Assembly: GCF_032118995.1 (NCBI RefSeq)
Contig: NC_092654.1
Location: 15,305,784-15,369,783 of the forward strand
DNA length: 64,000 nt
From: Asterias amurensis
Lineage: Eukaryota; Echinodermata; Asteroidea; Forcipulatida; Asteriidae
Reading direction: 5' to 3'
Shown: piece after piece, positions 1 to 11,393 of the stretch
Layout of the letters: every line of letters begins with the position of its first letter
Position numbering within the stretch: the first letter of the stretch is position 1
Made by a program: the position numbers and the translations under genes
The notes under the pieces: generated by a model
The model's database searches: none
Told to the model about the DNA's origin: nothing
Seen by the model: only the letters and a program-made list of their open reading frames with translations

Positions 1-483
1 ATCACAAACCGCTGTGATCTCGATAGGATGGCGGTATAACAAATTATGTTTTATGTATGTGTGTATGTATGTAAAGTATGTAATTTCAGTTGTTGGAAAT
101 AAACAACAGGTTTTACGTTAAGGAAAGTAAGCAGGTTTAGGTCACTACTTGAATTAATTGCATTTTGAGTTCTTGGAGAGAAAAAATGCACAACAATTTT
201 AATTGTTCATTTTTAAAGTAATTTTATTGCTGTTAAACCTTTAATCATTTTAATGTGTGTAATAGCACGTTTGGGTATATAGTTTTATAGAGTATATTTC
301 TTGTATTTGTGATTAATATTTTATTGTTCAGCGCATTTGAACAAAACTCTATTGGAATTTGCTCTACATGTATATCAATGAATATATGAATTATTAATAT
401 TTTTAGCAATCTTCTGACCATAGTATTTCCAGCCAGTTAATTAATAATGGTAATGAATGGTTCTCATCTTTAATTTGCTAAAG
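1..483. other. Intron of the ALDH gene; no feature seen
   Basis: AT-rich sequence upstream of the first visible ALDH exon. It ends in a splice acceptor (tttgctaaag) and contains no further recognisable exon or repeat. Confidence 0.5.
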
Positions 484-2091
484 GATCAACTGTTATGACG
501 TATTTGACATAGCAGTCCCATTCGGTGGGTATAAGATGTCTGGCACTGGGAGAGAGAAGGGAGAAGCTGCCTTGGACTCCTACTTGGAAACCAAATCAGT
601 AAGTGATAATTATCGACCACACCCTGAGATCCTTGTCTGTCTGTATTAAAGGCATTAGGACTATCCATGCATTTTGTATATCTCCTAGGACTAGTCCTAA
701 GTTAGGACTAGTCCTAACTCATTGTGAAATCGACCCCTGGACACTTATTGGTAATTGTCAAAGACTAGTATTCTCACTTGGTGTATCCCAATATATAATT
801 CATAAAATAACAAATCTGTGAACGTTTGGATTCACAAATTTGTGTGCTTTCAGATGGCTAATAAAAAGCTGTAGGCCTGAAGTCTTTTAATAATTGAGTG
901 AGAAAATACCTCTTTCTCAAAAACTGTTCACTTCAGAGAGAGCTGTTTCTCACAATGTTTTATACTATCAATAGCTTACCAAGTAAGTTTTTTTACGCTA
1001 ACAATTATTATGAGTAATAACCAATAGAGTCCAGTGCCTGTAATAATCGTCATGTGCAGGGAATTTGGCAGACTCCTAGAAGAGGATATAAACACAAAGC
1101 TGGCAACAGCCAAACTCTCATATACAAACATTGGTTTAACGTCTATCTATCATTAATCAAGAAATTGTGATTCAGTAACTAGACCGCATTACTTATTTTA
1201 GTCATTGTGAAATCATTGATATGCTTGGTAGGATTCGAACCCACAACCTTGTGATTGCATGTCCTACAGTCTTACCATTGGTTTAATGTATATCATTATG
1301 AGTTGCACAAATTAAGATTTAGCAACTAAGTGAAATGTTTCGAAGTGAAATGTTTCTCAAAATGCTTTTTATACATAGAGCTATATATATTGACCAGAGT
1401 GCTAACACCCCGTTATACACACACTAAGGTTTTGAAGCAGTGTGGGCGCATCCATGTTTATGTACAAACAAATACAAAAGCGTGAAACTTTGTATGGCAA
1501 TTGTACGGCTATTTGCATGATAGTGCGTTTGTTCTTTTCTATGTGTCATCAAACCAAAAATGCAGCAAATGTTAACGCACAATGTGCTGATGAGTGTACA
1601 AACTGGGAGCGTCATGTGTGTAATGTTTACAAGGCGCGTATACTTTTTTTTAGTACGTCATGTACATGAATCAAGTCAAACTTCGTAGCATGGACGTACG
1701 CGAATGGGCAGTCGCATACGTAAGCGCACATGCCAAATGTAAACAAAAATCGCAGCAATGTGTTCTCTTGACATTAAAATAGTTCTGTACATGTAGTACG
1801 CAACACATCAAACATGTCTACGCCCAGGGTGGCTTCAAAACGCAGAGCAAGTTAGCGCTCTAGTCAATACATATATAGCTCTATGTAAATATACAATCGA
1901 AAGCTGCCACAGGCTTCTAACCAAAAGTTTTGATTACCATTCATTTTAAGCGTGATTACCAAACATGTACCTTCCCTTTCAAAGAAAAGAACAGCCATCT
2001 TTCTGCCGACCTTCTAGTTTTAATTTGTTGACCATTCAAATGCTTTCTTTTTCTGCAGGTCATTGTGAGAACCCCTCAGAAGAATTCTTAA
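484..2091 (+). CDS. ALDH1: Aldehyde dehydrogenase, ALDH1/ALDH2 type, last two exons (5' part outside window)
   Basis: Two exons, 484-598 and 2059-2091, joined by a GT-AG intron (gtaagt donor at 599, ttctgcag acceptor). The first encodes [20 protein letters not shown] followed by [18 protein letters not shown]; the second encodes [10 protein letters not shown] and a TAA stop. This is the C-terminus of cytosolic/mitochondrial NAD-dependent aldehyde dehydrogenases: the PFGGxKMSGxGRExGE segment and the final PQKNS tail are standard in ALDH1A and ALDH2. These enzymes oxidise aldehydes (retinal in ALDH1A) to acids as tetramers. The catalytic Cys and cofactor-binding exons lie left of the window, so ALDH1A and ALDH2 cannot be separated from this tail; the symbol is provisional. 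The intron holds a family-D half palindrome, a family-A element and a tRNA-like fragment. Family assignment is firm. Confidence 0.93.
680..1043 (+). repeat. Family D half-palindrome joined to a family A element
   Basis: Bases 680-738 are a run of TCCTAAGTTAGGACTAGTCC-type palindromes ending in TTGTGAAATCGACCCC. From about 737 a diverged family A copy follows, opening with CTGGACACTTATTGGTAATT and closing with CCAATAGAGTCCAGTGCC. The same D+A arrangement recurs at 24165-24703 and 58850-59396. Confidence 0.75.
1200..1290 (-). repeat. tRNA-like SINE fragment
   Basis: Contains a box-B-like segment in reverse orientation (GGATTCGAACCCACAACC) within ALDH intron sequence. It resembles the head of the SINEs at 3895-4120 but is short and degenerate. 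Confidence 0.4.
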
Positions 2092-2272
2092 ATCCAGTCG
2101 TAATAAGAAGAAAGGATGAGAGCCATCGGCAGGTGAAACCATAAGAAAGGTTTCCAAGATATTGTGACAGCAGTGACAGCAGAGCTACAAACAATTAAAA
2201 ATCAAGTATTTTCAAGTACAAATCAGGCAACGAAAAACCTCTTATTGTGATAACTATTATTTCTAAATATTG

Positions 2273-2283
2273 AATAAAATAAA
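2273..2283 (+). promoter_or_regulatory. Likely polyadenylation signal of the ALDH gene
   Basis: Two overlapping AATAAA hexamers lie about 180 bases after the ALDH stop codon, a usual distance for a short 3' UTR. No transcript evidence is available, so the exact cleavage site is unknown. Confidence 0.5.
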
Positions 2284-3890
2284 TGCGTGGAAAGGTGGAT
2301 GAAGTACATGGTACTTGACATTTGACCTTTTCCAGACAGATTCCAAGGTCGAATACTTTACATCCAATCTTGAAGACGACAAACCATGACTTATCATCTT
2401 GGAGAAGAAGAATCATATATTTTTTGAGCTTATTAGACTAGTATTCTCGTAAGTAGTATAATGATTAAAATAGATAAACAACGTGTGTTCTCATGATGTA
2501 TAAATTTTGACCTCTTTGATAGAGTGGAACTATTTTTGATATTGATATTAATTTCTAGTAATGTAAGTTACATTTTTGTGTACCTCTCAGGTCAAAAGGC
2601 TGAAGGTGTAAATAATCAATGCCTTCTTTGGCCATCCGCCCTGGTGTCCAGTCAGTTTTCGATTCAACTCCAGAAGTGACATTTGGACTTGGGTTACTTG
2701 GGTTTTGGGCGGCTGCCCTTGAAGAAGATAAATTTGGGAATGTTTGGGTGCAAAAGGTCAAAGTTCGAGGTCTTGTTGGTGTGTTAAAGCTAATCTTTCC
2801 CAGCCTGTAGCTCTACTAAGATGTGACATTTTTTGGACTTGAAACTCGGGAGTGGGTTTCCCTTCCCTTTGGGGGAAAAAGGTTTGAATTGTTCTCGGGT
2901 TATAAATCAATGTTCTAGGTCACGGTGGTGAGTTAAATTTATCGTCAAGGTTATGGGGCTTGGTTGTAGCATGGAGGCTATTTCTACCTCCATGGTTTTA
3001 GGAACATAGTTTGGTGATGTCTTTGGTTTAGCTAGAAGGTATTATTGGGCTGAGGTGGTTCAAACACTGTTGATGTTATTTCTTATACTGGAAATAATTT
3101 TTGGAACAGGTGGTATATTTTAATAGTTCCATATAAGCCTTGAAAAATCATAGTATGAAATGAAGATATTTGTAAAGCGCCTAATGCAAAAGCCTTCTAA
3201 GTGCATCAAAAGAAAGAAATAAACTATAAAGATCACTCCATGTTGGTCTCCCTCACAAATTTTCCATATTATGCAAAATCATTTAGGGAAGAAGCAAGAA
3301 GTGTAAGTGCATATATTTCTTTGCACCCTTCAAATATTTTTCTCCCGATAAGTGAAAGCAATGCAAGTAAAATACGTAGGATCTTTAGAATTTGGGAATT
3401 AATTTGTATAAAAAGAACTTGCCCACCTTTGTTCAATTACAAGGATCAGGAGTTAATTCTTTGTTTGTGAAGATGAATTGAGTTCAGTAATTGAAGTTAA
3501 GATTCGACTCCAGTATTGCAGGGATTTTCACAGTTGCACCATCAATTTATTTTAGCTATGATGATTTTATAACAATGAGTTTTCAAAGGTATCATCTTCC
3601 TCCTATATTTTTGTTTTATCTTTTATCATTGTAAAACAATAATGTCATTCCATAGCAGAGGTGTTTTTACTTTTTTTTGTATTTCTTTACGCAAATTATT
3701 AATTTTTGTTTAATCCATACTGATGTGTTTTAAGCACTGTATACTCAGCACTTGCCAGAGTCTTGTGAATTTTTTTTAACATTTTTGCAAATTGATGTAT
3801 GTCCACTTTAAACAGGTTGATTCATGAAAAATTAATTGTATACGCTATATTTAACGGGTTGGTAATAAAGCTACATTTCACCATGTATAA
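2284..3890. other. Intergenic, no gene recognised
   Basis: Low-complexity AT-rich stretch downstream of ALDH with no domain-bearing reading frame. The open frames here are short and show no splice-compatible conserved segment. Confidence 0.4.
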
Positions 3891-3894
3891 TGAT

Positions 3895-4125
3895 TACGTT
3901 TTCTCAGTACTTTCCTGAGTCCTGTGAAAAAATACCACAGGCATGTTACTCGGGTAGGATTCGAACCCCCGACCCTTGCAATTCTAGAGCAGTGTCTGAC
4001 CAACTAGACTTCCGAGGTTGCCCGGTAGCTAGAGGCAGTTCGAATCCTATATTTTGGTTTTTATGGGTAAAAACCAAAATTAATATTCTTTATCTCCGAT
4101 GCAAATTTAACATCTATTATTATGA
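3895..4125 (-). repeat. tRNA-derived SINE, type 2
   Basis: Read on the minus strand there is a tRNA-like head (box B GGTTCGAATCC form near 3955-3970) followed by a body about a stop-of-text like CTCAGGAAAGTACTG motif. The flanking ATTCTTTATCTCCGATGCAA segment recurs at 27240-27580 and 30060-30100 and marks the same family. Confidence 0.6.
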
Positions 4126-4221
4126 TTACATTTTCCTTTTTCGTAATGATACAGTATTCCATAAACATCTGGTTTTGACCGACCATGTCATAGATAAAAG
4201 CTATCCTATGAAAAATTACCA

Positions 4222-4460
4222 TGGGCTGGCCGAGAAGTTGGTGTAGTGGTGTATTGCCTCGCCTTCTACCTCTAGGACCCTGGTTTGAATCCCACCGGGG
4301 AACTATGTGGATTGGGTTTTCGCAGCCCATATTTGACCTGGAATAATTCTCTGGGGTTTTTCTCCCATTTTCTATAACTGAAATTCCTTCATCATCTTCT
4401 CTTCTCGTTTGGCTTTAAATAGGACATTGAGAAAATTTATCCAGATTTAGAAGGTTGATT
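4222..4460 (+). repeat. tRNA-derived SINE, type 3
   Basis: A tRNA-like head (GGCCGAGAAGTTGGTGTAGT, then box B GGTTTGAATCCCACC) is followed by a body containing TCTCTGGGGTTTTTCTCCC. Reverse-strand relatives lie at 46507-46790 and 56975-57130. Confidence 0.6.
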
Positions 4461-5039
4461 CAATAGAGGGGAGGGGGGGGGGTGCAGAATCTCCTGTTGC
4501 ACTGGGAAATACGTAGCGTTTTAAAGTAAGTCTTGTGAGATTTTCACTAGTTAAGCAAAGTTTAATTACAAAAATGTTGGTGCATTACGAAGGCGCTAGA
4601 AAGGGGGCATACCTTTAAAATTTGCCTAGACTATCAGTATCACACTGATGCAAACATCTTTAGCTTTGACTGGCCAGTGCACACCTAGGTATTAAATTAA
4701 TGGTTGTGCTCTGTAGACGAAAAAACTTTTTTGGAAGACGCTCACAAACTACAGCATAACTTTGACCATATTATCGGCTTTTAAGTTTATTTTAATTAAG
4801 TAAAAAAGAAATAATAATCCAACTGTAATATAATTTTTTTTTCTTTCTTTTTGTCCCCTGCCCCACCCCTCCCACCCGGCAAAAATAATTGTAGCCTCCT
4901 TGTTATTTTGGCAGGCAGGATTTTTGCTCTCTTTTTTGTTTTCTTTTCTGTTTTTCTCCACCCGAAAACAACTGTACATTCCAATAAACTTATTACGTAC
5001 ATCGCGGCACACATTACTGTCAATGATAACACATGTACC

Positions 5040-5475
5040 GGTGTGTCAGATGCAATTGTGTCCGCCATGCAATACTGTCCGCTCCGGACACCTTTGCATA
5101 TGCAATCGTGTCCGGGGCTATGCAAAAACCGTCCGTTGAACATGCCTACGTATTTGCAGCATGAATATTCACGTATTTTATGATTGCAGCGAATACCCAA
5201 ACGGCCGAACATTTCCCATGTCATTCATTACATGTACTTAGCTTGTAAAAAAAAAAAGGCGAACGTGTTCCGTCGACCAAGGGCGTTTAATTTACTGCTA
5301 GGATGGTTTTGCACGGGGCGGACACAACTGCATATGCAAATGTGTCCGGGAGGACACAATTGCATCATGCAGAAGCGTCCGGGCGGGCACGATTGCATAT
5401 GCAAAACTGTCCGTCGGACATTATTGCATATGCAATAATGTTCTCCGGATAGTATTGCATAGTGGACATAATTGC
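5040..5475. repeat. Array of imperfect palindromes centred on TGCATATGCA
   Basis: At least six modules of the form GGACACAATTGCATATGCAA followed by a mirror arm ending GTGTCCG lie between 5080 and 5470. Centres are near 5098, 5335, 5370, 5400 and 5430, with TTGCATA half-sites near 5455 and 5475. Modules vary in spacing and arm sequence, so this is not a simple satellite. No gene is visible within the array; it lies about 550 bp upstream of the ankyrin gene. Confidence 0.6.
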
Positions 5476-5821
5476 ATGCGACACCGGCATCTTCATACAC
5501 AAAAATCATTACTACATATGTACACTCTACTAGAAATAATTGCACTAACTTGAGAGAACCAAAAAGTACTATCCAATCTTAGAGGGCGCTGTTCACATTA
5601 CTTCTCAGTGGCGTCAGTGTTGTCATGGTTGGCGGGGCCAGAGAGATCAATACGTACACTTTGCATTTCAATGAAGAGACCAAGAAGTATTGTGTGTAGA
5701 CCCTGGAAGTGAATGACGTGCCCTTTAAACCGAGTTTGTTTACTAAAATCATGGAGGCAGAAATATACAGAGGGTCTTAGCTTGTAGCCCATGTAGGTGC
5801 AGTCGTTGGGGTGTTCAGGGT

Positions 5822-5868
5822 TGCAATACAATTTGTTGCAATACAATTTGTTGCACAAAAAAAGCAAT
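5822..5868. repeat. Short direct repeat (TTGCAATACAATTTG)
   Basis: The 15-16 bp unit TTGCAATACAATTTG occurs twice head to tail, followed by a degenerate third copy. It sits about 150 bp upstream of the proposed ankyrin gene start. Confidence 0.5.
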
Positions 5869-6013
5869 ACAAGTCACATGGAAGACGTTTAATGAGGTTA
5901 TGATTACCGGAAGTCTTCCCTTATTTCAGTAGTATCTATGGATTGGATTTAGGGCTTAGGTCTTTCTGTATCAACTTAGCTTCATCGGTGAGCAGAATTA
6001 TTGACTACAATCC

Positions 6014-8492
6014 ATGATGTATCGACGTCAGATTCATGAGGTGAGACTTGCTTATAATACTAGGCCTATAAATAATACGGGTTGATCAGAGGGATTTATG
6101 CAGAAGGGTAGGGAACCAAGTGTAGCCCCGTAAAGTGTCAATTTAATACTTTGGACCCCTCGATCCGCTCCTTGGCAATAAGCCATATGGAAAAGTTTCC
6201 GTATGGCGCCACCACTTTTTCATTCGATATGAAATAATTTAGTATCTAATTTACCTCAATGAGATATCTTTTTTTGTAAAAATGAGTGAAAAAGTGGTGG
6301 CGCCATACGGAAAGTTATCCAGCCATATTATGCGTATCTCTCTTTTTTATAATGAGGTGAAATAAAACGTTATAGTGTTTTTTCCAAGTGACCACAACTA
6401 AGGGAAAATATCGGCATCAAAACGTGTGTTTCTGTTCGAAAAATGATTTAACCTCCCGAAGAAAGAGGTAGAAGAAGCCGAGAGGGAGTCCAGCGTATCA
6501 ATTGGCACAATGTTATGGGAATGTGTATGGGCGGGGATCGTGTAGTGTGTGTTTTTGTTTGTGTTTCTCGGGTGAAATAATGTGTTAACCCTAACAATTA
6601 AAGGGTCTTTCAAAACGTTATTGATAAGCCTCGTTCATTATATGATTTTATATTATCCCATCAAATGTTTTCCGAACGGCTCCTGATGCAATTGTTTTTG
6701 TTTTATATTTCCTATCTATAGGCTCTTCTCATAGCCGTGGAACAGGGTGACCTCCCAAATGTACAAATCGCCGTCAAAAGAGGAGCAGACATCAATGAAA
6801 TACCTGTAAATAAATATTGATCTTGTAATCAAATTATATATACAGTTTTAGTGTTGGATTTTTACTAACTTTTCGTGTTAACTCTCCCATTGAATTGTAA
6901 TTTTAATGAGAGAACACCATTTTTTAAAGGCAAAGTTTACCTTTGGTTTTTGAAACCATTCGATCGCATAAAAACCCTATTTAAGATGTAGAGGCCTATA
7001 CAATAAAACTTATCTCTGAAACCATTTCAGAAGGTTATGAGATATCCCAACAAATCCGGAGCGGTTGTTCAACGCATGCATGAATAATAATCAAACTTAG
7101 AAACATTAATACTGGCAGTACAGTTCTCAACAAATTTTGAGGCGTAAAAAGTGATCTTTTTACATGGCCACATTTTAGGCCAACTTCGAAATTAAATGTT
7201 TCTCGAAACAATCCTTTATACTATCGAAAGCTGATGTAGGCTTCGACTAACCAAAAGTTGTTATTGCCATTTACTTTTATAGAGTGATTACCAAACTATT
7301 ACATTCCAATTTAAAGGCAGTGGACACTATTGGTAATTGTCAAAGACTAGTCTTCACAGTTGGTGTATCTCAACATATGCATAAAACAACAAACCTGTGA
7401 AAATTTGGGCTCAATCGGTCATCGAACTTGCGAGATAATAATGAAAGAAAAAGCACCATTGTCACACGAAGTTGTTTGCGTTTAGATGGTTGATTTCGAT
7501 ACCTCAAATTCTAAATCCGAGGTATCGAAATCAAATTCGTGTAAATTACTTCTTTCTCAAAAACTATGGCACTTCAGAGGGAGCCGTTTCTCACAATGTT
7601 TTATACCATCGACCTCTCCCCATTACTCGTCACCAAGAAAGGTTTTATGCTAATATTATTTTGAGTAATAACCAAGTGTCCAGTGCCTTAAAAAAAATTT
7701 TGGATGAGAGAAGATTACTTGCTTAACGTTTATGGGTTTGCTGTGACTGTTCCTATATTTTGGTGATATTGAAGGATCGAAATGCTCATCAGCGACAATT
7801 GAATTAATTGCTACCTGTTTAATATCCTTTTTTTTGTGTAGTGGGGCATGGAGTCAGTGCTAATGCGAGCAATCAGATGTCGTCATTCTGACGTTGCAGA
7901 ATTCCTCATTGAGCAAGGTGTAGATTTGGGGTATCACTACGAGGTTAGTACTGCATCATAATTATAAGAATGAAACGATTATTTTTTTCAAGACGATCTT
8001 ATCCCGTATACCATGGTCTCTGTCTAGTCTGCTCAATTAAACATAGTCAATCAACAACAGAGGGTGTATTGGCACCAGGTTAAAATTGTTGTATTCGAAT
8101 GAGACGTTCATCAATTTTATGCGTCAAAACTTTTCTAATGACGCGGTGATCCAGCGGTTTTAACTGAGGATAGACATGTTAAAATAACCGATTTAGTAAC
8201 TGTTTTGTTACCTGGATGTCATTGGTGGCATTGCTGTCATATTTCAATTTATACCAGTAAAACAAGTTAAACGATTAGAAAAAAAAATAACATCGTACAA
8301 AACTGTTAGAACCGTTTTGATGAAGATTTACAACAACAATTTTATAAGCAGCCTTTTTGTCCATCTCTTTTTCAGAAAACGAGCTCCCCTCGAGAGAGGA
8401 AACCACACGAGAATGCACGAGACTACGCGGAATTCTACAAACTGCCAGATATAGTTCAGCTGATTGACACAAAGAGGGCATATCGCCGATAA
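6014..8492 (+). CDS. Small ankyrin-repeat protein (four exons, 109 aa)
   Basis: Exons 6014-6040, 6722-6805, 7842-7943 and 8376-8492 all have GT-AG borders and phase-0 joins. They read from MMYRRQIHEALLIAVEQGDL to a TAA after KRAYRR. Residues about 9-37 (ALLIAVEQGDLPNVQIAVKR, GADINEI) and 38-68 (VLMRAIRCRHSDVAEFLIEQ, GVDLG) fit the ankyrin helix-turn-helix with GADIN-type loops. Residues 72-109 (NARDYAEFYKLPDIVQLID) look like a third, degenerate repeat with the usual ARDYA start. Ankyrin repeats bind protein partners; nothing here indicates a specific partner or compartment. The first exon is only nine codons and is chosen because its donor and phase fit, so the start is the least certain part. 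I cannot assign an orthologue. Introns carry a family E and a family B element plus a family A copy. Confidence 0.72.
6187..6322. mobile_element. Family E palindromic MITE, copy 1
   Basis: Terminal inverted repeats read GTTTCCGTATGGCGCCACCA and TGGTGGCGCCATACGGAAAG, each extending over about 35 bp, with about 60 bp between. A near-identical copy lies at 21026-21163. It sits in intron 1 of the ankyrin gene. No transposase is encoded. Confidence 0.75.
6928..7317 (+). mobile_element. Family B MITE, full copy
   Basis: Starts TTTAAAGGCAAAGTTTACCT and closes near AATTTAAAGGCA. The middle carries the family-specific ATCCGGAGCGG and ACTATCGAAAGCTG segments, also seen at 9494-9800, 17735-18062 and, in fragments, 1885-1985. 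A family A copy begins immediately after it at 7313. Confidence 0.7.
7313..7691 (+). mobile_element. Family A MITE, full copy
   Basis: Opens TTTAAAGGCAGTGGACACTA and closes with the inverted CCAAGTGTCCAGTGCCTTAA. The inside holds the conserved ACCTCAAATTCTAAATC segment, self-complementary to the following GATTTAGAATTTGAGGT-like arm, and GAGGGAGCCGTTTCTCACAA. It lies in intron 2 of the ankyrin gene. Confidence 0.8.
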
Positions 8493-8642
8493 AAGACACT
8501 GCCAAACAAAAATATCAATGAGCTTCAAGAATTTGCAAATACTTGCCAACACGAGGCAACTTTTGCAGGAAACTTTGACACAACCAAATGCAAGTGATAT
8601 AGACCTTATCGCATAATACTCGGTACGCGCACAATAGACGTG

Positions 8643-8712
8643 GAATGAGGTGCATGCTGGTCTAGCTAGCTATCAAATTTGGACACTAGCTAGACCAGCA
8701 TGCACCTCATTC
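8643..8712. repeat. Perfect 27-bp inverted repeat with 16-bp spacer
   Basis: Bases 8643-8669 are exactly the reverse complement of 8686-8712 (arm includes GAGGTGCATGCTGGTCTAGC). It lies 150 bp after the ankyrin gene stop codon. It may be the core of a small foldback element; no other copy was noticed in this window. Confidence 0.8.
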
Positions 8713-8938
8713 GACAGTTTGCGCTTGCGCAATGGTGTTTTCGAAAAGGTCTCCTTCATGCCTACTTCGGTAGCACAAGAATAATTTGTTTCAATCAATC
8801 TCTTACGATCCCCAAGAACAATCGGACATTCAAATGCGAATGCCTTTCCCTGTATAAATTATGGAGATTGCCTGGAACCGGTTGGTTTGTAAAATGGTTC
8901 ATGTGACATGACCATAACCCTTCAACATCTGCCGTACT

Positions 8939-9314
8939 TTAAAGGGAAGGTACACTATTGGTAATTGTCAAAGACCAGTGTTCTCACTTGGTGTATCTCA
9001 ACTGCATAAAATAACAAACCTGTGAAAATTTGAGCTCAATTGGGTTGTCGGAGTTGGGAGAAAATGATGAAAGAAAAAACACCCTTGTTGGACGAATGTG
9101 TGTGATTTCAGATAGGAATAAAAGACTTCTAGCTAGAAGTCTTTAAATATTTTAGTGAGAAATTACCTCTATTTTAAAATCTATGCTTCTTCAGAGGGAG
9201 CCGTTTCTGACAATGTTTTATACTATCAACAGCTCTCCAATGCTCGTTACCAAGTCAGTTTTTAAGTTAATATTTGTTTTTTAGTAATTACCAAACGTGT
9301 ACCTTCCCTTTAAT
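8939..9314 (+). mobile_element. Family A MITE, variant termini
   Basis: Opens TTTAAAGGGAAGGTACACTA and closes ACGTGTACCTTCCCTTTAA, so both ends carry the same changed bases compared with other A copies. This shows that the ends behave as true terminal inverted repeats. The middle keeps the GGGAGCCGTTTCTGACAATG block. Confidence 0.8.
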
Positions 9315-9493
9315 CTAACTGTATAGAAGTATTTGCTATTGAAAGTAAGCAAAAACAAAACTCAATCACATTATTAAAACAGTATAAATTATTAACGATA
9401 AGCAAATCAGGCCCAAGAATTTGCCGTGTACAGTTTTGCCTGAGATGTTTTTTTTATGAATTTGAACTGTTTGTATTAATCTATGCATTGAAT

Positions 9494-9800
9494 TAAAGGC
9501 AAAGTATAGGCCTACCTTTGTTTTTTGTTTTTTCCTTTTAGATTGTTATAGTAGATGATAATTAAAATAACTTGTGAAGATTTCATTTCAAAAGGTGGTC
9601 TCGTTTTTAAACATCGCCGAAAGTCAGGGGCGGTGTATCCCACTCAGGAAGAATAATAACCTCTCATTTGAGAAGTGATTAACAGTAACGCTTCTCAGAT
9701 TAACATTTTGGGCATAAAAACTGATATGTTTTTACATACACTATACTTTGAAGTTAAACGTTTCTCAAAATGCTTTATAATATCAATTTTAAGATTGACG
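9494..9800 (+). mobile_element. Family B MITE, truncated copy
   Basis: Starts AATTAAAGGCAAAGTATAGG and keeps the central TCAGGGGCGGTGTATCCCA and TGTTTTTACATAC blocks, but the 3' terminal repeat cannot be followed past about 9800. Confidence 0.6.
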
Positions 9801-10085
9801 GACGTCTTGCAGTCGAGTCATATTGCCCCAAGATCTTAACTTATTAAAAGACAATGACCGGTCATTTTCAAAAAGATAAACTTGATTTGTCCAAGTTCGT
9901 CCGAAGTTCGTCCATGATTAAACTGAAATAATTTCAAGGTCTGAAAGAAATAGCATTTTGCTTCTTTTGACTGCACAAACTTGACAACACATAACCCACG
10001 TTCGTCGCTTGTATGAAATTCAAATTTTAAAGGTTTATGTTATTCAACTGATTAAGATATCTAACAAACAAAAATACGAACATCT

Positions 10086-10466
10086 GTAAAAGGAACACGT
10101 TGCCTTGGCTCGGACGAGTTGGTCTATAAAAAGCGTTTGTAACCGTTTGTTATAAAATGCATGGTTGGAAAGATGTTTTAAAAGTAGAATACAATGATCC
10201 ACACAAATTTTCATCGAAATTGCGTGGTTTTTTCTTTTACTGAGCGAACTAACACGGTCGGCCATTTTAGTTTTATGGGAGTCAAAAATTTGACTCCCAT
10301 AAAAATGGCCGACCGTGTTAGTCGACGAGGTAAAAGGAAAACCGTGCAATTTCGAGGCATGTTTGTGTGGATCATTGTATTCTACTTTTAAAACATCTTT
10401 CTTCCCATATGCAATTTATAACGAACGGTTACAAACGCTTTTCAAAGGCCAACTCGAGAAGACAAA
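10086..10466. mobile_element. Family C hairpin MITE, full copy
   Basis: Both outer arms carry AGGAACACGTTGCCTTGG-type and TTGTTATAAAATGCAT-type sequence in inverted orientation. The centre is a strong palindrome around CAAAAATTTGACTCCCATAA flanked by GGCCATTTT and its complement. Other copies lie at 32777, 41539 and 61540. Confidence 0.78.
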
Positions 10467-10736
10467 GAATTAGGCTAAACGAAACTAAAACACACACAAG
10501 GTTTTCACCATAAGAATTAAAAAAATATTGCACAATCACTATTTGGGTTGAGGAAAGATTACACCATAATAATAGGGCCTACATATATTGTGACACGAAA
10601 GGGACAACCAATCTGATAGTAACTTTACTAACCAGCCTATATGAATATTATTATTTTCTGTTGAAATAACTCGTCTTCAGATAATGTTCTTATTTTCGAT
10701 ATATACCATTCCCCATTCTGAAAACCTACCGTTAAT

Positions 10737-11035
10737 TGCTTCAGATTGGGCGCTTTGTTTGGTTATAAAAAGCGTGTGTTATAAACTAATATGATTGGAA
10801 AGAGATGGTTGCCCTTTTACTTTAAAAACTAACACGGTCTGCCATTTTGTAGATGCAAACATTCACAAAGTTCACAAAGTAAACGGGAAATTACACAGCT
10901 TCGAGGTATGTTTGTGTGGACAGTTATTTAATTTTCAAAAACATATCTTCAATCATATTAATTTCATAACAATACCAAAGCGCCAAATCCGAAGAGCACG
11001 TGTCCATTTAAGGCTGGTTAATCTTTAATAATGTT
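10737..11035. mobile_element. Family C MITE, diverged partial copy
   Basis: Keeps the AACACGGTCTGCCATTTTG and CGAGGTATGTTTGTGTGGA blocks of family C, but arms and centre have decayed. Confidence 0.6.
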
Positions 11036-11393
11036 TCCCTTTCAAAGATGTTAGATTTTTGAAGAAAACTATTATAATGCACATCAATAGCTTATGTGCT
11101 CTATAATTACACTTGTTTAGACTGCCTCCTTTTGTAACATACAATCTGATATAAAACAAAAGAAACTGCAACAATAAAGGCCTGATGACGTTCCGACCTT
11201 AATATAACAGAGTCTCTCGAAGCCTTCATTTGTATCCCTCTTGAAAGACCGAGTGCTACGGTGTCGAAACTGCAACTATTTTGTGCATTTATACACCACG
11301 TGCCTTTTTGGTTGATAAGCAGATTGTAACAGCTAATTCTATTTTCTCATGGAGAGAATCTAATAAATCTATACATTCCGAAGAGTCTTAGCT

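Noticed and set aside
5040-5475. CRISPR-like array
   Set aside because: Eukaryotic context, irregular spacing, palindromic variable units and no cas genes.
4796-5545. Overlapping frames on both strands across the TGCATATGCA array
   Set aside because: Composition follows the palindromes (repeated CICICN/HMQ patterns); no conserved domain or splice context.
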